This document shows, in pieces, positions 59,726-64,000 of a stretch of DNA of 64,000 nt. Below the pieces are notes generated by a model. That model saw only the letters and a list, made by a program, of their open reading frames with translations. It had not been told where the DNA came from and did not search any database. Numbering within the stretch: the first letter of the stretch is position 1; every line of letters starts with the position of its first letter. A program made the position numbers and the translations under genes. The stretch spans positions 1 through 64,000 of the forward strand of contig DAHXNI010000079.1 in the NCBI GenBank assembly GCA_027365475.1. The letters are read 5' to 3'. Source of the stretch: Pseudomonadota bacterium. Its GTDB lineage: Bacteria > Pseudomonadota > Gammaproteobacteria > JAKAQQ01.

Positions 59726-60740
59726 CGGGACACTCCTCATCCTGCACGGCATTTGCCCGGATCGGGATCAGCCGGTCGAAGACCTGGAAAACCTGGATGT
59801 GGCGCACGAGATTGCCAAGACACTCACCCTGGCGGGACACTCGATACGCATGGCCTCTGCGGATCTCGATCTCGGCCGACTTCGAAAGATGCTCACGGAT
59901 GTGGCCCCGAATCTCGTCTTCAATCTCGTCGAAGGGCTCGACGGACAGGATCGGCTCGCTGCAGCCGTTCCTGCCCTCCTCGAGGCCATGGCCATTCCCT
60001 ACACGGGTAACCCCCCACACGTCCTGGCCCTGGCCGACGATAAGCTCGCGCTGAAACAGGTCCTGCTCGCGGCCGGTATCCCGACTCCGGCGCGTGAAAA
60101 TCATCGCGGACCCTTTCTGGTCAAGGCACGCCACCAGCATGCCTCGCTCGGGCTCGATCCCGGGGCACTCGTCGCCACATTGGGCGATGCAGAAGATCTC
60201 GCCCAGCAAAAATCCAGCGCATACCGGACGGCATTTTTTGCCGAAGCGTACATCGAGGGTCGTGAATTCAACCTGTCGGTCATCGAGGATCCGCCGGGTG
60301 AGCCCCACGTGCTCCCGCCCGCCGAGATCCGGTTCATCGACTGGCCACAAGACACCCCGAAGATCGTGGATCATGCCGCCAAATGGGATCCGCAAAGTAG
60401 CCGGTTCGCACACACGATCCGTGATTTTCCCACGGAAGGGGGACCCGACGGGAATCTGCTTGAAATGCTAACCGCCTGCGCACGGCGGATCTTTACCACG
60501 CTTGGACTCAAGGGTTACGCCCGCATCGATTTTCGGGTGGATGCGGACGGCCACCCCTATGTCATCGATCTCAATCCGAACCCCACACTCGACCCTGCGG
60601 CAGGTTTCGCCCAGACCGCGTTTCGGGCAGGATGGGACTATCCGGGACTCCTCAGGCGGATCCTCGAATGCGCCGGGGGGCCGCATGCCCCGCACCCATC
60701 CCGTCAGGAGCGCACTTTTGCGGAGAACCGTCAAACTTGA
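59718..60740 (+). CDS. ATP-grasp ligase, D-Ala-D-Ala ligase-like (second)
   Basis: 'NLVFNLVEGLDGQDRLAAAVPALLEAMAIPYTGNPPHVLALADDKLALKQ', 'ARIDFRVDADGHPYVIDLNPNPTLDP'; ATG overlaps the upstream stop. Confidence 0.92.
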   Translation: MRDGTLLILHGICPDRDQPVEDLENLDVAHEIAKTLTLAGHSIRMASADLDLGRLRKMLTDVAPNLVFNLVEGLDGQDRLAAAVPALLEAMAIPYTGNPPHVLALADDKLALKQVLLAAGIPTPARENHRGPFLVKARHQHASLGLDPGALVATLGDAEDLAQQKSSAYRTAFFAEAYIEGREFNLSVIEDPPGEPHVLPPAEIRFIDWPQDTPKIVDHAAKWDPQSSRFAHTIRDFPTEGGPDGNLLEMLTACARRIFTTLGLKGYARIDFRVDADGHPYVIDLNPNPTLDPAAGFAQTAFRAGWDYPGLLRRILECAGGPHAPHPSRQERTFAENRQT

Positions 60741-61243
60741 TTCAACCAGGACTCGCACCCGAGGATGTCGCGCCGCTCATCGAAATCGTCCGTGCAACGG
60801 GGTTTTTCCGCGCAGAGGAAGTCGCCATCGCACACGAACTCATGGAACATCATCTTGCCCAGGGCCCCGCACGCTCCGGCTACCACTTCGAACGGGTCCG
60901 TGATCCCGAAGGACATCTGGCCGGCTTTGCCTGCTACGGACCGATCCCGGGAACGGATGGCAGCTTCGACCTTTACTGGCTCGCTGTTCATCCCGGGATG
61001 CAAGGCAGGGGATTGGGTCGGCTCCTCGTGGAGACCGTGGTTGCCGAAACGGCCCACATGCGAGGCCGATGCCTATACGCTGAGACTTCGTCGCAGCCGC
61101 TTTATGCTCCGACACAGACGTTTTACGTGCACAACGGATTTCACGAAATCGCGCGCCTCCCGGACTTTTACCGTCCGGGCGACGACAAGATCGTCTATAC
61201 CCGGAATCTTGGCCAAGGGGTGCCACCGACCGGGGGTGGGTGA
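60737..61243 (+). CDS. GNAT-family N-acetyltransferase
   Basis: 'LYWLAVHPGMQGRGLGRLLVETVVAE', 'YVHNGFHEIARLPDFYRPGDDKIVY'; TTG start overlapping the upstream stop. Confidence 0.9.
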   Translation: MIQPGLAPEDVAPLIEIVRATGFFRAEEVAIAHELMEHHLAQGPARSGYHFERVRDPEGHLAGFACYGPIPGTDGSFDLYWLAVHPGMQGRGLGRLLVETVVAETAHMRGRCLYAETSSQPLYAPTQTFYVHNGFHEIARLPDFYRPGDDKIVYTRNLGQGVPPTGGG

Positions 61244-61395
61244 CGCGAACGGTAGCATCCGGGCGACCAACGGATGGATGGGGGCCTTCCATTTGATGTA
61301 GACTATCCACCCTAGAGTCGGGAAATGGTTCCATATTACAGACTGATATGCGTCAATCCTGACTGAACTTGTAGACTTAAACGAGGTTTAATTTC

Positions 61396-61800
61396 ATGAA
61401 AAGAGAGCAATCTGGATTTACGCTCATTGAACTCGTCATGGTGATCGTCATCTTGGGGATCTTGGCCGCTGTCGCGATTCCAAAGTTCATCAACCTGAGT
61501 ACTCAGGCTGACACCGCTGCTCTGGCGGGTGTGGTGGGCGCAGTCGAATCGGCCAGCGCGATCAACTACGCGGGTGCCGTGGCTGGCAACCCGAGTGCCG
61601 TCTCGACCTCGGGAGCGTCCTGCGCCCTGATTCTGGGTGGGGCTCCGAGCGGCATTCTGCAGCAGCCCCTCGATGCGAGCCAGTACACGGTATCGGGATC
61701 GGTCGGCACGACCCCGGGGATAGCTTCTGCCTGTTCCATCACACAGGTCTCGACGGGCAACATCACGAACGCCCAGGTCATTTCCGTCGACGCGCCCTGA
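61396..61800 (+). CDS. MSHA-type major pilin (prepilin)
   Basis: 'MKREQSG/FTLIELVMVIVILGILAAVAIPKFINLSTQADTAALAGVVGAVESASAINYA', MshA/MshB-like with a Cys pair. Confidence 0.92.
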   Translation: MKREQSGFTLIELVMVIVILGILAAVAIPKFINLSTQADTAALAGVVGAVESASAINYAGAVAGNPSAVSTSGASCALILGGAPSGILQQPLDASQYTVSGSVGTTPGIASACSITQVSTGNITNAQVISVDAP

Positions 61801-61825
61801 CCCGGGCGACTTTGAAAGTGTTGCC

Positions 61826-62347
61826 ATGCATCTAAATGGCAACCGAACCGAAGGGTGGGCAAGGGGGCGCTCGTCGCCCCCTTTTCTTTCGTCCGGCGTG
61901 ACGCTCACCGAGCTCGTGCTCATCATGATTCTCGTCGCCGTCCTCTCGCTCTTCATCCTCCCCCGCCTCTTCGATCTCACGGACTTTGGCGCACACGGAT
62001 ACTTCGACAGCCTTGATGCCGCGCTGGGTTATGCCCGCAAGGATGCCATCGCGACCGAATGCCCGGTTCAAGTGTCGTTCGCATCCGGTGGTTATGCGCT
62101 TGCCCAGGCCAGCCAGTGCACGAGCGGGAGCTATAGCCTCCCGGTGGTCAATGCCGCGACCGGGCGCCCTTACGCCACGACCCTGCCGAGCGGGGTGGCC
62201 CAATCCATCAATCCCGCCGTTTCAAGCCTTGTTTTCGATGCGACGGGGTCGGCCCCGGCTACGGAAACCGTGACCGTGAGCGGCGGCGGATTTTCGGGGA
62301 CGCTCACCGTGAATGGCGGAACCGGGTTCGTGAGCCACTCACCATGA
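61826..62347 (+). CDS. mshC: MshC-like minor pilin
   Basis: 'SSG/VTLTELVLIMILVAVLSLFILPRL'. Confidence 0.8.
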   Translation: MHLNGNRTEGWARGRSSPPFLSSGVTLTELVLIMILVAVLSLFILPRLFDLTDFGAHGYFDSLDAALGYARKDAIATECPVQVSFASGGYALAQASQCTSGSYSLPVVNAATGRPYATTLPSGVAQSINPAVSSLVFDATGSAPATETVTVSGGGFSGTLTVNGGTGFVSHSP

Positions 62348-62793
62348 AAAAGCGTCTCTTCCGTAGACAGAAGGGATTCAGTCTGGTCGAACTCGTGATC
62401 ACGATCATCGTGATCGCCATCGCGCTTACGGCCGTCCTCCTTGCACTCGATGCGGCCGCGAGTTCGAGTGCAAACCCGATGGCCGTAACCCAGGCCATCG
62501 CGATCGGTGAGGCCTATCTTGAAGAGATCCAGAGCAAATCCTACACGCCGCTCCCCTGCCCTGCTCCCTGCACCCGTTCCAACTATAACGACGTCGACGA
62601 CTACAACGGCCTCGTGAATACGGGCGCCCAAAACCAGTTCGGACAGCCCATCCCGGGACTTGGCGCCTACACGGTCGCGGTTACGGTTGCCCCGACCACT
62701 TTCGATGGCGCACCCGCCAAACTCATTTCCGTCAACGTGACACGCGGCAACCTGGCCGACATCACCTTGGCCAGCTACCGGCTCGCGCTCTAG
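62344..62793 (+). CDS. mshD: MshD-like minor pilin
   Basis: 'RRQKG/FSLVELVITIIVIAIALTAVLLAL', 'AIAIGEAYLEEIQSKSY'. Confidence 0.83.
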   Translation: MKKRLFRRQKGFSLVELVITIIVIAIALTAVLLALDAAASSSANPMAVTQAIAIGEAYLEEIQSKSYTPLPCPAPCTRSNYNDVDDYNGLVNTGAQNQFGQPIPGLGAYTVAVTVAPTTFDGAPAKLISVNVTRGNLADITLASYRLAL

Positions 62794-62805
62794 AACAGAT
62801 CCACG

Positions 62806-63669
62806 ATGGACCGGCCCGATCGATCCCGACCCCGCCCGAATGGTATGAGCCTCATCGAACTCGTGATCGTGATCGTGATCTTGGGAATCCTCTCGACCGT
62901 GCTCGGACTCATCATCGCAGGCCCCATCCGGGGATTCTTCGAGACCGGGCGGCGGGTCGCGCTCGTCGAGGATGCGAGCACCGCCCTCACCCAGATGGTG
63001 CGCGACATCCGTGCCGCACTTCCGAACAGCGTTCGGACCACCCAGAGTGGCGGCATCACTGCGCTCGAACTGCTTGAGACACTGGACGGCGCCCGCTATC
63101 GCGACGGGCCCGGGGGTGGAGTGACGTCGAGTACGGATATCCTTACCTTCAACGCGCCGTCCTCAGGCTTCAACATCCTCGGCCATTTCGAGAATCTGAC
63201 CCTTCCGCTCACGACAACTGCCGACTATCTCGTCATCTACAATACCGGGCAGACCGGCGCCAATGCGTACGACATCCAGGCCGGCCCGCCCAATGTGATC
63301 ACTCCGGCGGGCACCACGATCTCGATCAGTGCGGGAACCGATGAGGATCATGTCTCGATCAATCCCGCGTTCCAGTTCCAGTACCCTTCTCCCTACGATC
63401 GGGTCTACCTCGTCAGCGGTCCCGTTTCCTGGTTCTGCGATCCCGCAGCGGGTACCCTCAGGCGCGAGAGTGGCTATGCCATCTCGGCCACCGAGCCGGT
63501 CAGCGCGAGCGCAGGCAATCTCGCAACGAACCAGGTCAGCGCCTGCAGCTTCACCTATACGCCCGGAACTGCCGAACGTGCGGGACTCGTGACCCTGTCC
63601 CTCACACTCACGAGCCATGCCGAAAGCGTCACGCTCCTGCGTGAAGTCCAGGTGGTCAATGCGCCCTGA
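62806..63669 (+). CDS. mshO: MshO-like minor pilin
   Basis: 'RPNG/MSLIELVIVIVILGILSTVLGLIIAGPIRGFFETGRRVALVEDASTALTQMVRDIRAALPNSVR'. Confidence 0.85.
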   Translation: MDRPDRSRPRPNGMSLIELVIVIVILGILSTVLGLIIAGPIRGFFETGRRVALVEDASTALTQMVRDIRAALPNSVRTTQSGGITALELLETLDGARYRDGPGGGVTSSTDILTFNAPSSGFNILGHFENLTLPLTTTADYLVIYNTGQTGANAYDIQAGPPNVITPAGTTISISAGTDEDHVSINPAFQFQYPSPYDRVYLVSGPVSWFCDPAAGTLRRESGYAISATEPVSASAGNLATNQVSACSFTYTPGTAERAGLVTLSLTLTSHAESVTLLREVQVVNAP

Positions 63670-64000
63670 AACCGTCTCGTCCCGGATGGGTCCACCATCC
63701 CTCAAGTCGCGCACCATGAGCGGATTTTCGATCCTGATCGCGCTTTTCATTATTGTGGTTCTGGGCGCGCTCGCGCTCATCGTGGTCGAAATCACCGGCG
63801 CCGGGCAGTCGACGCCGATTCTCGCACTGCGTGAAGCCAGTGCACTGGCCGCCGCCGAAAGTGGAATCCAGTGGGGGGCACACGCTGCCCTCACGAATCA
63901 CACCTGCCCACCCACCACCACGATCCATCTCACCCCCCCGGGTCTTACCGGGTTCTCGGTGACCGTGACCTGTAGTTCCACCCCACACACGGAGGGGGGG
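63659..64000 (+). CDS. mshP: MshP-like protein, truncated by the window end
   Basis: 'MSG/FSILIALFIIVVLGALALIVVEITGAGQSTPILALREASALAAAESGIQWGAH'; open to the end of the window (alternative ATG 63716). Confidence 0.78.
   Translation, partial: MRPETVSSRMGPPSLKSRTMSGFSILIALFIIVVLGALALIVVEITGAGQSTPILALREASALAAAESGIQWGAHAALTNHTCPPTTTIHLTPPGLTGFSVTVTCSSTPHTEGG

Overview
This GC-rich bacterial window looks gammaproteobacterial, although the host cannot be named from sequence alone. From left to right it contains: (1) core genes priA, argS and a SPOR-domain protein. (2) Two convergent six-gene operons with the same order, C-E-F-G-I-B (4949-12369 on + and 20152-12623 on -). They encode complex I / hydrogenase-4-like membrane complexes. 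Both large subunits lack the [NiFe] cysteine pairs, which places them in the 'energy-converting hydrogenase-related' (Ehr) type rather than true hydrogenases. (3) A scarred accessory region at about 20.1-33.2 kb. It holds a decayed third hyfC with a duplicated promoter and leader, a hyfB fragment, an LVIVD-repeat secreted protein, a ParE-type TA module with a nonsense mutation, a CusCBA/Czc-like metal efflux operon behind a nested inverted repeat, an IS256-family transposase relic, a repeat-rich GlyGly-CTERM-like surface protein, a serine recombinase relic, and a tRNA(CAT) that looks like tRNA-Ile2. (4) Housekeeping and lipid genes: hemH, thiolase, fadD, tesA/ABC, envC-like, rhodanese-grxC-secB-gpsA and a class 1B-like pyrD. 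(5) A long MSHA-type pilus locus (47.4-64 kb) interrupted between the mshF-like and major pilin genes by a four-gene cassette: a lysine-2,3-aminomutase-like radical SAM enzyme, two D-Ala-D-Ala-ligase-like ATP-grasp enzymes and a GNAT. The cassette has its own candidate promoter and competing leader hairpins. The best candidates for undescribed biology are the paired Ehr complexes with their shared duplicated promoter, and the pilus-embedded beta-amino-acid/ATP-grasp cassette. No homology search was run. All family calls come from motifs and recall.
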